Of a DNA stretch of 64,000 nt, positions 21,170 through 32,972 are shown in pieces (the stretch's first letter is position 1; every line of letters starts with the position of its first letter). Source of the DNA: Corynascus novoguineensis (taxonomy: Eukaryota > Ascomycota > Sordariomycetes > Sordariales > Chaetomiaceae); assembly GCA_033296725.1 (NCBI GenBank), contig MU857609.1, positions 186,001-250,000 on the forward strand, in the 5' to 3' direction. Position numbers and translations under genes: made by a program. The notes beneath the pieces are model-generated. The model did no database searches, had not been told where the DNA came from, and saw nothing but the letters and a program-made list of their open reading frames with translations.

Positions 21170-23479
21170 TTGTCGACCATACCGGCGCCCGCTGGTGCTT
21201 TGGGAGACCGTGCTGCTGGCAGTCAAGAAGCGTCGTCCCTTCGTATCTCCAGCGAGTCCCACGACAGCCCGTTTACCCCCGTCCAACAGCGCCAGCAACG
21301 GACGCTTTCTCGCCGACAGGGCTCGATAACTCCCCGACAAGAAGACAGATCGCCCACTCCGTCCTCCCACCGCACTCTCCGCCGAACTTCTCGTTTCTCA
21401 GCTAGCCCAAGTCCGAGTCCCCGTCCGCCTGACGCAGCACCACGTCGAGTCCACCTCGAGGCGGCCACCGTTGGCATTAGTCCGCGGCCCCTCTTCTCGA
21501 CACTCGGCGGACCTGCGCGATCCGGACCGGCCGAGCAAGTGTTTCATTCCTTCCGGCGGCAGCTGTCCCAGGAGCTGAGCGACGATCCCGAAGAAGCGTC
21601 GACTGTTCAACCGTCCTCGTTCAACGCCGACCAGCAACGCCCTTACCCGACAAAACCCAAGCCCCATCCGGCCGTTCGGCTCTCCAAGCATACCAAGAGT
21701 GCTATACTCTGGGCCCTCGAGGAAGCGCTTCGGCAACCGCATCCTTTCACTCCAGACCTCGTCGAGGAAAACGCTTCGATGGCGGATCTTTTGAGCGGCA
21801 TCAGCGGCCCTGCCACAACCAATGGCCATGCTACCTCGTCTGCCAGGCCAACTGCGCCTCCAGTTCAAACTGGATCACCACAGCAAGTAATCCGTGGTCC
21901 ACGCATGATCATGCGCGAGCGGGCAGAGCGTGAGGCCCGGCAGCGAGCAGAACGAGAGCAAATGGAGCGTGCCCGTGCTGAGGAAGAAGCCCGCTTGCTC
22001 GAGCAGACACAACGCCGGGCGGCAGAACAGAGACCACACGTTGCTGGCGCTGTTGCGGGCGGTGATACATCCGCAGACCCGGCCACCCAGCGCCGGCAAC
22101 AGCGAGCCCAGGAGGCCCAAGCATCCTCGCGAACCCCGGCTGGTATGTCTTCGGCTTCCACGCAGGAACAATCGGCCACTGTACCTCCATTGCGCCCCAC
22201 CAGAGTCCCTGCAACATCACAACCGTCGCAGAATCTCACCTCTGCAACCCAGCCCGGCATCGCAACTTCGGCACCTGCACCGGCGACGGGCGAGCCATCC
22301 GCTCAAGGCATGGGTGCCGCCCGCATCAAGAACACCTTCCCTCATGCTTTTGAACGATGGGAAGCTCTCTCAGCTCATTGGGAAGGCATGACGAGCTTCT
22401 GGCTGCGGAGACTTCAGGAGAACACAGATGAGGCCGAGCGCAACCCGATAAGCACACAGCTTTCGCGACAGGTCGCCGACCTCTCGGCTGCTGGCGCCAA
22501 TCTCTTTCATGCGGTTGTCGAATTGCAGCGGCTCCGTGCCAGTTCCGAGCGCAAATTCCAGAGGTGGTTCTTCGAGACCCGTGCCGAGTTGGAGCGAAAC
22601 CAGGAGGTCAATGCGATGCTGGAGGCCCAGATGGAGCAAGAGCGACATGCCAGGACTGAAGCTGTCCGTAACGCTGCGCAGCAGGAAGCTGAGAATGCGA
22701 AGCTCCAAAAGATGGTGACCGAGATGCGACGGGAATTGCTGATCTCTAAAGAGGAAGCTCGTCGCGCCTGGGAAGAGCTTGGCCGTCGCGAGCAAGAAGA
22801 ACGCGACCGGACTCTCTCACTTCAACAAGGCCAACCGACCATCGTCGGCGGTGTGCAAGTCGTACCCATGACCCAAACCATGCCGAGCCGCGCAGCAAGC
22901 CGACACAACCAGTCCAACAGCCAAGCTGCAGATGCCTCAGATTACATGGCTGCCCAAACGAGTCAATATCCCTCATACACTTCTGCCTCTCAGCCTCCGC
23001 CTGCGTCTTCACCCGCACATGGCGTGCCGCAGTCGCCAGCGTCGGCAGGCGACCCCAGCGCTAGATACTACCAGCCAGCCGAAGCTGGCGGACAGGAGCC
23101 CGTGGAATATGGTGCGGGCTCCGAGGCCGGGTACAGCGAGGGCGAGTATATGATTGATGCTAGAGGAAACTACCTGAGGGATGAGCACGGCAACAAAATC
23201 CCATTCCACAGCCCCTCCGCCTCGCCAAGCCGGGGCAGGCGACCGGATGCTACCACCGAAGACTACGAGAACACAACCTCGCAGGCGCCTACAAGTTACC
23301 CTCCGTCAAGCTCTCACTGGGCCAGCCAGCACGCCGGCGCACCGGAGTACACGGGCCAGGGCTTCGCCGCGCCCGGCTGGGATACTATGCCGCGACACCA
23401 CCATCCCACCCGGCTGAGTGACGTGATGGAGGAGGATGAGCGCAGCCGTACATCAATGAGCCACGCAAGTCGCGCCTAA
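21170..23479 (+). CDS. Predicted coiled-coil protein, start unresolved
   Basis: A 769-codon open frame with no recognised family. The N-terminal 150 residues are Ser/Pro/Arg-rich. A short ordered-looking helix (SKHTKSAILWALEEALRQP) lies near residue 180. A highly charged helix (about 245-285, repeated RAEREQ/RAEEEA) and a longer coiled coil (about 400-555) follow. The last 200 residues are Gln/Ser/Tyr-rich, with a conserved-looking segment YMIDARGNYLRDEHGNK. The frame is bounded upstream by a TGA at 21158 and its first ATG is at 21779 (residue 204). No ATG occurs in any frame between about 20749 and 21779, so translation begins either at 21779 or at a non-AUG codon; TTG at 21170, in a GCC-TTG-TC context, is the position used here. 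A 5'-leader intron (GTGAGT near 21002 to an AG near 21100) is possible. Function unknown; possibly a scaffold protein. Confidence 0.65.
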   Translation: MSTIPAPAGALGDRAAGSQEASSLRISSESHDSPFTPVQQRQQRTLSRRQGSITPRQEDRSPTPSSHRTLRRTSRFSASPSPSPRPPDAAPRRVHLEAATVGISPRPLFSTLGGPARSGPAEQVFHSFRRQLSQELSDDPEEASTVQPSSFNADQQRPYPTKPKPHPAVRLSKHTKSAILWALEEALRQPHPFTPDLVEENASMADLLSGISGPATTNGHATSSARPTAPPVQTGSPQQVIRGPRMIMRERAEREARQRAEREQMERARAEEEARLLEQTQRRAAEQRPHVAGAVAGGDTSADPATQRRQQRAQEAQASSRTPAGMSSASTQEQSATVPPLRPTRVPATSQPSQNLTSATQPGIATSAPAPATGEPSAQGMGAARIKNTFPHAFERWEALSAHWEGMTSFWLRRLQENTDEAERNPISTQLSRQVADLSAAGANLFHAVVELQRLRASSERKFQRWFFETRAELERNQEVNAMLEAQMEQERHARTEAVRNAAQQEAENAKLQKMVTEMRRELLISKEEARRAWEELGRREQEERDRTLSLQQGQPTIVGGVQVVPMTQTMPSRAASRHNQSNSQAADASDYMAAQTSQYPSYTSASQPPPASSPAHGVPQSPASAGDPSARYYQPAEAGGQEPVEYGAGSEAGYSEGEYMIDARGNYLRDEHGNKIPFHSPSASPSRGRRPDATTEDYENTTSQAPTSYPPSSSHWASQHAGAPEYTGQGFAAPGWDTMPRHHHPTRLSDVMEEDERSRTSMSHASRA

Positions 23480-25376
23480 GCCTTGCGTTATACATGTACG
23501 TTGTGTATATGTGTGCGAGTGTGCGCGTCCTTCAACAGCGAATACGGCAAAAGGGCAACCAACCGACACACCAACCAATTTGGCGCGACGAGGAATGACA
23601 AGGGATCAGTGAATATCAACCTACGGCTTGCCGACTCGGTTCATGCACTTCTCTCGGTGGACCGGATTCCTTCGATGCATTTTTGGTTGCATAGCATCTC
23701 ATCAGCAGGCGGCTTGCGTGTGTTCTGTGTGTGCATTTGTTTTCGGCATTTGGTCTCTTTTTTCTTTTTTTTCTCTCTTCCTCTTGGGAGCGGCTGACTT
23801 GAGGATTACGGCCCACTGCCGGTCGACCATGGGTCTGAAACATTTATCCCCACCATGGCAACTATCCACTGGCCGGTATGAGGCGCCTCGTTTCCTTGCC
23901 GTCCTTATCCGGTGTACATGAATCTCCGGGTACTGGTAAATGAAGCGGACGACCGACAACGGACGACATCTCTGCGAATACGACTTTGGCATTTTCACGG
24001 CATATTTTGGTGCTGTTCTCTCCAGTTCAAGTTTCACTTTTACGCTGTTTTCGGCGCGGCGTTTGCGTATGAGAGGGAAGAGGTTGGCTCAGAGGGTGCA
24101 TGCATTGTTTTATCTTTCTCACCTTTCTTTAATCAGCCTTTCTTTTGATCCGGTGCAGTCCAAGGTCTGTTGCTGGCATCAAGCAGCTCCATTGTCTGGG
24201 GCCAAGCTTCATGTGAGACTTGACTGCAGGTCAAAAGGAAAGGCAGAAATCCGACATTGAATATCTGGGGACGTTTGGGTGGCCATGATGGATAAGAACA
24301 GAACGCCTTGTTTCATGAACCGCAACGGAATAGACGACATCGGCACGGCATGGCATGTTCTACTTTTTGACTACTTGTTCGGAACACCACGATCAGGTGT
24401 ATCCCAGGTCCTGTTCGATCGACTATATCTTCGGAATGACTGGTTTGTTTCTCTGTTTCCCTGGCGAGGCGTTGCGAGGTGGCGAGGAATGAGGGGACGG
24501 TGGACATAATCGTAATGCGGAGGTGGGGGGTCGTGGTTTGCAGTTTGTGGTGAGCAACGTCGAGTCAGAAAACGTATAGAAGAAGAGGGTGACTTTGTCT
24601 CTTCTTCCATCCTAGGAGCTACAGCCAGAAAGCCGGAGCAGGAGGGATCGGGAACGCCTGTTTGTACTTGTAGGAAATTTGATGAAAGATGGAATGAGTG
24701 GAACGATCTGGCATATGGTGCTCGGCTTTTAAACGTGCTGAGCTTTGGGTATAACGTATTGCACCATTGTGTGTGAATTGGCCTTGTTAGTGAAGATTGT
24801 CATAGCAGTTTTGTGATGGTTAAGGTACCTCGCTCATCTACGTTTCGCGATGCGAGGTGATTCTCAATACAGGGTCCATGAATTGATCCTGAGCAAGGCA
24901 GTTTCATCCGGAGACCTCCGCTAAAACCAGGTGGGGCGGACCCTGAGGCCCCTGTATCCACAGCGAGGATGCCCGGCAACTTTGGCCAAACAAACGGTGA
25001 CGACCTCTGTCCAACACTTTCCGTTTGTTACACACTCCAGTTCTATGGTCAAGCTTCCAGATTCGGTTCTTTTTTAGATATCTCTGCATGGGATAGCTGC
25101 AGATTTTCGACACGACCAGGAGTGATACGTCAAGAAAACAGGGTTTGGGAAAGGGAGTCATTGTTCTCGGAGCGCAGAGGATACGGCGTGGAGATGGCGG
25201 GCGTTGTGGCTCCTATTCGAAGGTAAGTCTGAGATGAAACCTTTTCATGCTATACCTCTAGAATGTCATTTTGGACCGGTTTTTTTCCCCACACAAGAAA
25301 GATTCATTAGCGGTCCCATCATGAGATTAGCCACTCACGCCACCCAAAAACAAATGTTGGTTCCTTCGCTAACTCA
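23480..25376. other. Intergenic region
   Basis: Holds the 3' flank of the coiled-coil gene and the upstream region of the HAD-like gene. I see no supported gene, only short open frames without domains. Confidence 0.4.
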
Positions 25377-26977
25377 ATGGCGAGGAATTCTCTCCGGGGA
25401 TGGACAACTGCGCTCTCACCGCGCGGTTCTGGATATTCCATATCGCCTCATCTGACAAGGAATTCGAGATGTGCAGCGGGCTTTGCCACGGGCCCGAGAT
25501 GTGCCCTGGCTGTTACCGAGCCTCGAACGAGGAGGACCCGGGAGGTCCAGTGGACGAGAGGGTTTAAGACGGACGTCAAGGTTGGCGGCTCAGGACTGGA
25601 GCCGCCCTCATTCGCGTTCGCCTTTGAGTAAGTTCTGCTCCATCTCCTCGCCTTCCTTCAAACGGGCCGAGGCTCGGCGAACTGATCGCTCGGACAGCAT
25701 CGACGGCGTCCTGCTTCACGTCGCCAAGCCGATTCCCGGCGCTACCGATGTGCTCAAGTTCTTGAACGAGTACAACATCCCCTTCATCCTTCTCACCAAC
25801 GGCGGCGGCAAGCACGAAACGGAGCGTGTCCGGGATCTCAGTGACAAACTCGGCGTCCAGCTGTCGACAGACAATTTTGTCCAGTCTCACACCCCCTTCC
25901 AGGAGCTACTCGAGGGACCGGATAGCCTGCGTGACAAGACGGTTTTGGTGACGGGGTCTGACTATGAGAAGTGCCGTGCCATATTCAAGGAGTAAGCACC
26001 CTGTCCATCGACACTTGATGTGCATTATCCCATGTCCGAGACGCAAGACTGACTCAACACGCAACCACGCGCTCAATCGCAGATACGGCTTCCGAAACGT
26101 CATCACTCCGGCGGACATCTACGCCGCGGACCCAACTATCTTCCCCTTCCAGCCCGCCGCCTCATCCCCCTACCAGAGCCAGCCGCTCCCCAAGCCGCTC
26201 TACAACAAGCCGAGCCTTGACCGAGACTCCCTCCCGTCCTACCTCAAGGTCGACGCCATCTTCGTCCTCAACGACCCCCGCGACTGGGCTCTCGACATCC
26301 AGGTTATCACCGACCTCCTGCTCTCTCACGCCGGCTACCTTGGGACTTACTCCCCGCTCAACGGCACCGGAGAAGGGGGGCAAGCAGGGTGGCAGCAGGA
26401 CGGGCAGCCGCAGCTCTACTTTAGCAACGCCGACCTGTTATGGAGCGCGGGCTACCACCTGCCGCGGTTGGGTCAGGGCGCGTTCCAGGCCGCGCTGGCG
26501 GGGCTTTGGCGGCGTATCACGACGGGCGGGGACGGCGAAGGCGGGGCGGAACTACAGCGGGAGAGCATCGGCAAGCCTTTTGCCGAAACGTACCGCTTTG
26601 CCGAGCGCGTCCTGGGCGCACACCGCCGCGAGGTCCTCAAGGCGATGGGAGGTGGCATCCATCACAGTCATGGGAAGGAGCGGGGAGATGGTGGGCCGAT
26701 GGCGCCCGCCGGCAAGGAGCTGCGGAGGGTGTACATGATTGGGGACAACCCAGAGAGCGACATCGCGGGCGCCAACGGGTACGCCAGCCCGGAGGGCACT
26801 GAGTGGGTTTCGGTGCTGGTTAGGACGGGCGTCTGGAGCGAGGGGCGGAGCGGCGGGAAGTTGGAGGGCCGGTTCCAGCCCAAGGCCGTGGTAGACGACG
26901 TCACGGCGGCGGTCAAGTGGGCGCTCAAGAGGGAAGGATGGGCTGGCCGCGGGAAGGGAGGCGAGGACTTACGGTAA
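25377..26977 (+). CDS. HAD-superfamily hydrolase-like protein, CECR5 type
   Basis: Member of the haloacid-dehalogenase superfamily (CECR5/TIGR01456 group), often mitochondrial; substrate unknown. Exons 25377-25627, 25698-25991 and 26083-26977, joined by introns of 70 and 91 bases (both phase 2), give 479 residues. The N-terminal 75 residues are basic with few acidic residues, fitting a mitochondrial presequence. HAD motif I is split by the first intron and reads FAFDIDGVLL, with Asp84 and Asp86 as predicted nucleophile and acid/base. Motif II is in FILLTNGGG, and motif IV is GDNPESDIAGANGY near the C-terminus. The cap region contains a Gly-rich insert (around residues 300-330) and a His/Gly loop. 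The ATG at 25377 was taken as the start because it opens the presequence-like frame; an upstream start is possible. Confidence 0.87.
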
Positions 26978-27329
26978 TGAGGTTGACCGAATTTTGGGTA
27001 TCTTGAGATTAGAAGGAAACACCTGTTGTAATAGGAGTGTATATGCCTAAAAGTGTTTGGATGGATCATGAATTTGGGTCAAGTACGGGATGTGACAAGA
27101 GCTTGTCCAGTGTACTAGAGCGGTATTTTCTCGGACCGATCTGCTGTACACACATTTTCAACAACTAGCTAATATGAATCTACTCCATAGACCGCGAATC
27201 GTGTTCCGGAAGTATGTAGAGGAGTACATACCGTTCGCTGCCTTTGAGAATGCTGCCAGGAAGCTCACCGGCTCCAATGTACACACTTGAGCTCCAATTC
27301 GGCGCGTCAAATCCAAAAACAATCTCATT
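26978..27329. other. Intergenic between HAD-like gene and tRNA
   Basis: Short AT-richer spacer holding the 3' flank of the HAD-like gene and the upstream flank of the tRNA. Nothing else is seen. Confidence 0.4.
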
Positions 27330-27420
27330 GGCTTGGTGGTCTAGTGGTATGATTCTCGCTTAGGGTAAACCCTACAGCTCAGCTTGCGAGAGGTCCCGGG
27401 TTCAATCCCCGGCCAAGCCC
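27330..27420 (+). tRNA. tRNA-Pro (AGG) with a 19-base intron
   Basis: A complete cloverleaf can be drawn by hand. The 7-bp acceptor stem pairs GGCTTGG (27330-27336) with CCAAGCC (27413-27419), with a C discriminator at 27420. The anticodon stem CTCGC/GCGAG encloses the loop TTAGGG-T, anticodon AGG at 27362-27364. A 19-base intron (27366-27384) follows position 37, the standard site for nuclear tRNA introns. The T arm is CCGGG-TTCAATC-CCCGG. Mature length without CCA is 72 bases. The A box (TGGTCTAGTGGTA) and B box (GGTTCAATCC) internal promoter elements are present. A TTTT stretch about 13 bases downstream (27433-27436) is a plausible polymerase III terminator. Confidence 0.96.
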
Positions 27421-30344
27421 CTGTCATATATCTTTTGCTCATCCATTTTTATTTCAACTCGAGGCGTTTTGTTTCTTACACGCCGCTCCTTGGTACGTTC
27501 TTTCGTACACTTTGTTACTCTTTGACGGAACAACTTAGCGTATTTCCCCCTCTTTAACCTCCAATGTCGGCGAATACACCCTCTAGATGTCCGCTGAAAA
27601 GGTTTGAGCTAAGCTGGACGGAGCATCGCCCCGCTGGGAGCCTCTTTGAGAAAAAGAGGCTTTTGAGGTGCAGGTTGGCGTAATCCGTACATATATTGCC
27701 ATCCACTCTGAACCAGCGGTTGCTGTGGCTGGTCTTGTTGTCTCGGTTCGAGCTGAACTGTACCACACGGCTTCCGCCCGGTGTGAGACAAGGCTTGGCC
27801 GTCATCAACTGCTCACAGCGGCAAGCCCAAAAAAAGCGATGGCCAGACAAAGTGCGAAAGGCCAAGCTTTTTTGTGTTTCCGGCAATCCAGTCGCCTGTG
27901 GTAGCGGGATACTCTCGAAAATAACCGGGAGCTGTCCCAATCTGATGCATTGCTATTTTCGTTTTGTGGGGACGTGTCCTGTTCACGCTGCAAAAGAGAG
28001 TACGCCCCATAACGAGCCTGCGGCCGGGAACCTGGGACGCCGTTGGCTTCGATATTGACGTTTAAAGTGTGCAGGCTGCGATGTTGAGCTTGTTGGCCGG
28101 GAGGGAGTCCAAGAGGGCGGGACGATGTCACGCGTATCTGGAAGCGAGGGGTCGATCGGATCAGGAGTCTACTCCTAGTCGGCCAAGATCCATCATGAAA
28201 GGTCGAGATTCTTTCTTCCCACCCGGATTATGCTCGCATATTCCAAGCCTGGTCTTGGGATATTTGGGACAGGCCGCGAATGAGACTCAACCCTTCTTTG
28301 CCTGCGCCACTCCCCAGGCCGAGTGCAAAAGAAATAGCAGGCCGAAGGGGTTGCAGATGGTGATGGTGTGACGGACAAGAGTTCTTGGTGTGCGACGCTG
28401 CAAAGGCTCGGGAAATTCCAGGTTCTACCATTCGTCAAGCAAGGCATTTGTGTCACATCAACCGTCTTAGCTGCATATCCTGATCTTGAGACTCGGTGTC
28501 TGAATTCAGGACGACCCGGGCTCAATAGCACATACTCTCTTGTTGAATATGGTTCCTCCTAGTGTATGGAGGTTACCGTGGGAGAGGAGGGCTGCGGAGG
28601 CTGGATGAGGGGTTGGTTCGACTACCTCAATGCGGAAATCGGGATTCCCCAATGTGGTTATCGCACACTCTTGCAGCTGAACGGATTATTGATCTCTCGG
28701 CCCATGCTCAATTATGGAAACACTAAACTGGCTCTCTTTGCCTCGGGGTACTTTGCGTTTTTTCGATAGTCCGTAGGTAGCACTTGCTTTCACAACCTGG
28801 TCCTGCAAAGATTTGGAACTGACTTAGGGACTGCAGGGGCCTCCGTTTACCTGGCGTAGGCTAACCGTTCGCCAAACGATTTCGTTTCGGCATTTACTGC
28901 TCCGGAACTCAGACCTTGGCGCAGCCAAACGGAGTATTCAAGGCCGCGGACTACCCAGTAGAGCGAATGGCGCCAGCTCTTGGGGCCCCACTGGCCTTTC
29001 CATTTCCTTGCCCCGTCATCCTTGGCCTCTTCTGCTAATCCCGGATTCTGGTTCTCGCTCTCGACAGACTGTTGCTTGGCCTGCGCTAAGAAATTCGCTA
29101 TGTAAGTTCTTGATAATGGGCTGCACATGCTCTGCACCACTCAAGGAAAAAGTTCATATCATCCCAAGAAGACGGCCCGTGGGACCGGTTGACGGGGCGT
29201 AGAGATAAGCGGACCAAAGCGTTTCTGATAACTGTTGGCAGCACAGCAGCCCTCTTGGTCAAGGGTGATTGGCAATGCGGCCGTTCCACTTCAGCCGCTG
29301 TGGCGAGCGCCGAAGATAGGTAGGTTAGGTGCACCGTGGCGTTTTCGCAGCACCGTTTATCCAACCGCCGTTCTTCGGAGCACCAGCAAACAGGTAGCGA
29401 GTCTCCGTCCTCCGAGAAAACTCCACTCTTTTGAGATCCTCTGGGGGTACAGCTCTAATCGCTTCTCTCTCCTGCGAAGAAGATCCAGTAAATCACTTCC
29501 AATCATTTCGACGAGCCGTACCGAACGCTATCGGGTCCAAAATGGATCGCGTGGTCTCATCGCCAAATGGGACGCAAAACGGTCGCCATGTGTGCCCCAG
29601 ACCTTCGTTGCGGGTCAGCCCCGCTTCAATCCATGTCAAAATCCATCGGGAGCTCGACCCATTGCCCAGCCGTCAGACCAATTTAGGCAGGTCAGCAGAT
29701 TAACGTTGCTGGGCCTGCATCTTCCGCGATACTGGCTGGATGGCTTGCCATGCTTGCGTGCTCTTCCAGAAACCAGGCCCCTCCCAGGCACCCCCGACCC
29801 GTTCGCTAGCATGGTGCAGCCGCCCCCACCCCCAGCGACTGCCCACTGATCCCAGAGAGATAGTTACCCGGCAAACTCCCAGCGAGCCACCACACGGTCG
29901 CCCAGCGCCGCCCTCCGGTCCTCAAAAGTCGCAGCGGTCGTGAGAATTTCCCTCCCCCCAGCATCCCTTAATCGTCTCGCCTGCGTCTCCCCTTTTTGGA
30001 TCACTTGCATTTCAGTCCGTCAACCTCAAGCCCCGCTCAGCGATCTGCGCCGAGCGCGCGACAGCCATGTCCACGCTCTCTCGACATTAACCGCCCCTGT
30101 CAGAGCTGCGCCTGTGCTTGTGCCTGTCGCCTTTGATTCCCCTCCAGTTCCGTCTATTTTTTTTTTCACACCCGAGCGCACCCAGAGATCGGACGAACGC
30201 AGCGGTTTTGCGACGATTGAGTCGACCAAGACAACCCGACAGCAAGGGCTGTTTGGCCGAAACGCTTTCGCGCGGCCTCGTCGCGCCGAAACGCACGAGG
30301 GGGGCTCGGCTTTGCACGGGCTGAAAAGACGAGAATCGGAAAAG
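27421..30344. other. Intergenic region of about 2.9 kb upstream of the OPT transporter
   Basis: No gene with a recognisable domain. One tidy minus-strand frame at 28847-29128 is listed separately as a weak candidate. The region from about 29800 to 30344 is probably the promoter and leader of the transporter; it contains a seven-codon upstream frame starting at 30067. Confidence 0.4.
28847..29128 (-). CDS. Weak candidate small protein, 93 residues
   Basis: An ATG-initiated frame with no recognised family. It is Trp-rich in the middle (KWKGQWGPKSWRHSLYW) and has mixed hydrophilic composition. The frame ends at a TAA that is itself part of a good donor (AG|GTAAAC), with a plausible branch site and CAG acceptor about 50 bases further on. 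Using that intron changes only the last few residues. It could be a real lineage-specific gene or chance. Confidence 0.22.
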   Translation of the reverse strand: MCSPLSRTYIANFLAQAKQQSVESENQNPGLAEEAKDDGARKWKGQWGPKSWRHSLYWVVRGLEYSVWLRQGLSSGAVNAETKSFGERLAYAR

Positions 30345-32972
30345 ATGGCCTCGCAATTCATCCGGTTCCTCCGACGGCGGCGAGAGGATGACGTGAAGCC
30401 GGATATGGAGGGATCGGTCGAGGGTTCAATCGAGGGAGTAGCGACCGGTTTCGCATCGCTGAAGCAGTTCGAAAAAATGCATCGATTCGACCCGAACCTG
30501 CCGTTGGACGAATTGGAGGAGGTCGACAACGCGCTCGAGACAGCCAATGTCGAAAAAGGGGCCGAGATTGAGCAGATCCTGGCCGAGGATAACTCGCCAT
30601 ATCCAGAAGTGAGATCACGATGTTTCTGTTTGCCCGACAACCGGAAGAGCAACATGTTCGTGAGAAGGAGAGTGCGCGTGGTGCTAACTGACCTTCGCCT
30701 TCCATTAAGGTACGAGCATCGGTACGAAATTTCGACGTCGATATGCCTGTCAACACGATACGAGCTTGGGTGATTGGCTTGTTGCTGTGCACTATTGGAT
30801 CCGCGGTCAACATGATTTTGTCGCTCAGGAATCCCAGCATCTCCCTCACGACCTTTGTCATCCAACTGATTGCTTATCCCATGGGGCTCGCCTGGGACCT
30901 GGTCTTCCCTGACCGAGTATTCAAATTCTGGGGCCTCAAATTCAATCTTAGGCCAGGGCCGTTCAACTTCAAAGAGCACGTCATCATCGTGGTCATGTCG
31001 AACGTAGGTGTTGCGTCGCCGGCTCAAGTGGGCGAGTGAACAGGTTAACTGATTTTCTTTCTAGGCAGCTTATGGCGGTGGTGCGCTGTATGCCACTGAT
31101 GTTATTATCGCACAGCGAATGTGGTACAAGCAAGATTTCGGATGGTTATGGCAGATGATGTTCGGCATCACAACGCTCTGCACAGGCTACGGGTTGGCCG
31201 GGCTGGCAAGGAGGTTTCTCGTCTGGCCGGCCGCCATGATTTGGCCGACCGATCTCGTCAACTGCGCGCTTTTTTACACTCTTCACGATCACTCCCCGAC
31301 GTATCCGACGCGGACCAACGGTTGGGCCATCAGCCGCTACAAGTGGTTCATGTTGGTCTTTTCCGGGTCGTTCTTGTGGTATTGGTTCCCCGGCTACCTG
31401 TTCCAGGGGCTGTCGTGGTTCTGCTGGATCACTTGGATCTGGCCCGACAATGTCATTGTCAACCAGCTGTTTGGTGGCTACAGTGGCTACGGCCTGTTTC
31501 CCATCACCTTTGTAAGAATGGGTCCAATGAACCATCCGGCTTCAGCCTGCTAACTTTCATTTCCTCAGGACTGGAGTATCATCTCCGCCTATGTCATGTC
31601 CCCGCTCATCCCGCCATTTCACGCCATCGCCAACGTGTTGGGAGGTGTCACCGTCTTCTTCGTCATCGTCTCGATTGGAATCCATTACTCGGGCATGTGG
31701 TATTCGGCTTACCTGCCCGTCCAGAACTCGCACGCATACGACAACACCGGCCGCCTGTACAACGTCTCGGCCATTCTCAACGAGCAGATGCAATTCGACG
31801 AGGCCAAGTACCATGCTTACTCACCCCTATACCTCCCCACTCAGTTCGCCCTTGCCTACGGTCTTTCATTTGCCGCCCTCGCCGCCGTCATCACCCATGT
31901 CGCACTGTACCACGGTCGCGAAATTTGGACGCAGTGGAAGCTGGCTCGGTCGCAGGAGGACGACGTCCACATGCGGCTGATGAAGAAGTATCGCGACGCT
32001 GAGGACTGGTGGTACACCGTATTGTTCGTCATCATGCTCGGTCTTTCGTTCGCCGTCGTTTGTGCTTGGGACACCAACTTTCCCTGGTGGGCTTACGTCG
32101 TCTGCATCCTGATACCCATGGTATGGACGATCCCGATCGGCATTGTGCAGGCCATCACCAATATCCAACTGGGCCTCAATGTCCTGACCGAATACATTGT
32201 CGGCTACATGCTGCCGGGACGCCCTCTTGCCATGATGATGTTCAAGAATTATGGCTACCTCTGCATGTCGCAGGCGCTCTACTTCGTCCAGGATCTCAAG
32301 CTCGGCCACTACATGAAGGTACCCCCGCGCGTCATGTTCTGGTCCCAGCTGATCGCGTCCATCTGGTCCGCCATCGTCCAGATTGCCGTCATGAACTGGG
32401 CCCTTGAGACCATTCCGGACGTCTGTTCCGAGACCCAGGTCCACCAGTGGAATTGCCCCAGTGCCCGCGTCTTCTACACGGCCTCCATCATCTGGGGTGC
32501 CATCGGTCCCGGCCGCATATTCTCCAACGGTGCCCTTTACAGCTCGCTACAATGGTTCTGGCTCGTCGGCGCCCTCGCCCCGGTATTGACGTGGTTCCTC
32601 GCGCGCCGCTACCGCCGCGGCATCTGGCGTTACGTCAACATGCCGCTTATCTTTGGCGGCTCAGGCATGCTACCGCCCGCGACCGTGTTTATCTACTACT
32701 GCTGGGGCATTGTGGGCACCATCTTCAACTTTTTTATCCGCCGCCGCCGCACTGGTTGGTGGCTGCAGTACAACTACGTCACATCGTCGGCGCTAGACTG
32801 TGGGCTTATCGTCTCGACGCTCGTCATCTTCTTCGCGCTGTACCTCAGCGGGACCGAATCCCCCAACTGGTTCGGCAACAGGGGCGCCCTGACCACCATG
32901 GACATGCTCAACAAGGCTGTGCAAAGCCCCGTGCCGCCGGGAGAGACGTTTGGACCAAAAACGTGGGTCTGA
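30345..32972 (+). CDS. OPT-family oligopeptide transporter
   Basis: Plasma-membrane proton-coupled transporter of the oligopeptide transporter (OPT, PF03169) family, importing small peptides such as tetra/pentapeptides or glutathione; substrate not determinable here. Four exons, 30345-30608, 30710-31003, 31065-31511 and 31569-32972, all joined at phase 0, give 802 residues. The N-terminal 85 residues are cytosolic and acidic. The OPT signature SPYPEVRASV is split by the first intron. About 14 or more hydrophobic segments follow. Other hallmarks are GYGLAGLARRFLVWPAAMIWP, the KVPPR motif, the NIQLGLNVLTEYIVGYMLPG segment and the C-terminal GTESPNWFGNR. All key parts of the fungal Isp4/OPT type are present. 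The start at 30345 follows a short upstream frame, which could dampen translation. Confidence 0.93.

Noticed and set aside
30067..30090. Seven-codon uORF upstream of the OPT transporter
   Set aside because: It lies about 255 bases upstream and the transcription start is unknown, so I mention it only as part of the leader.
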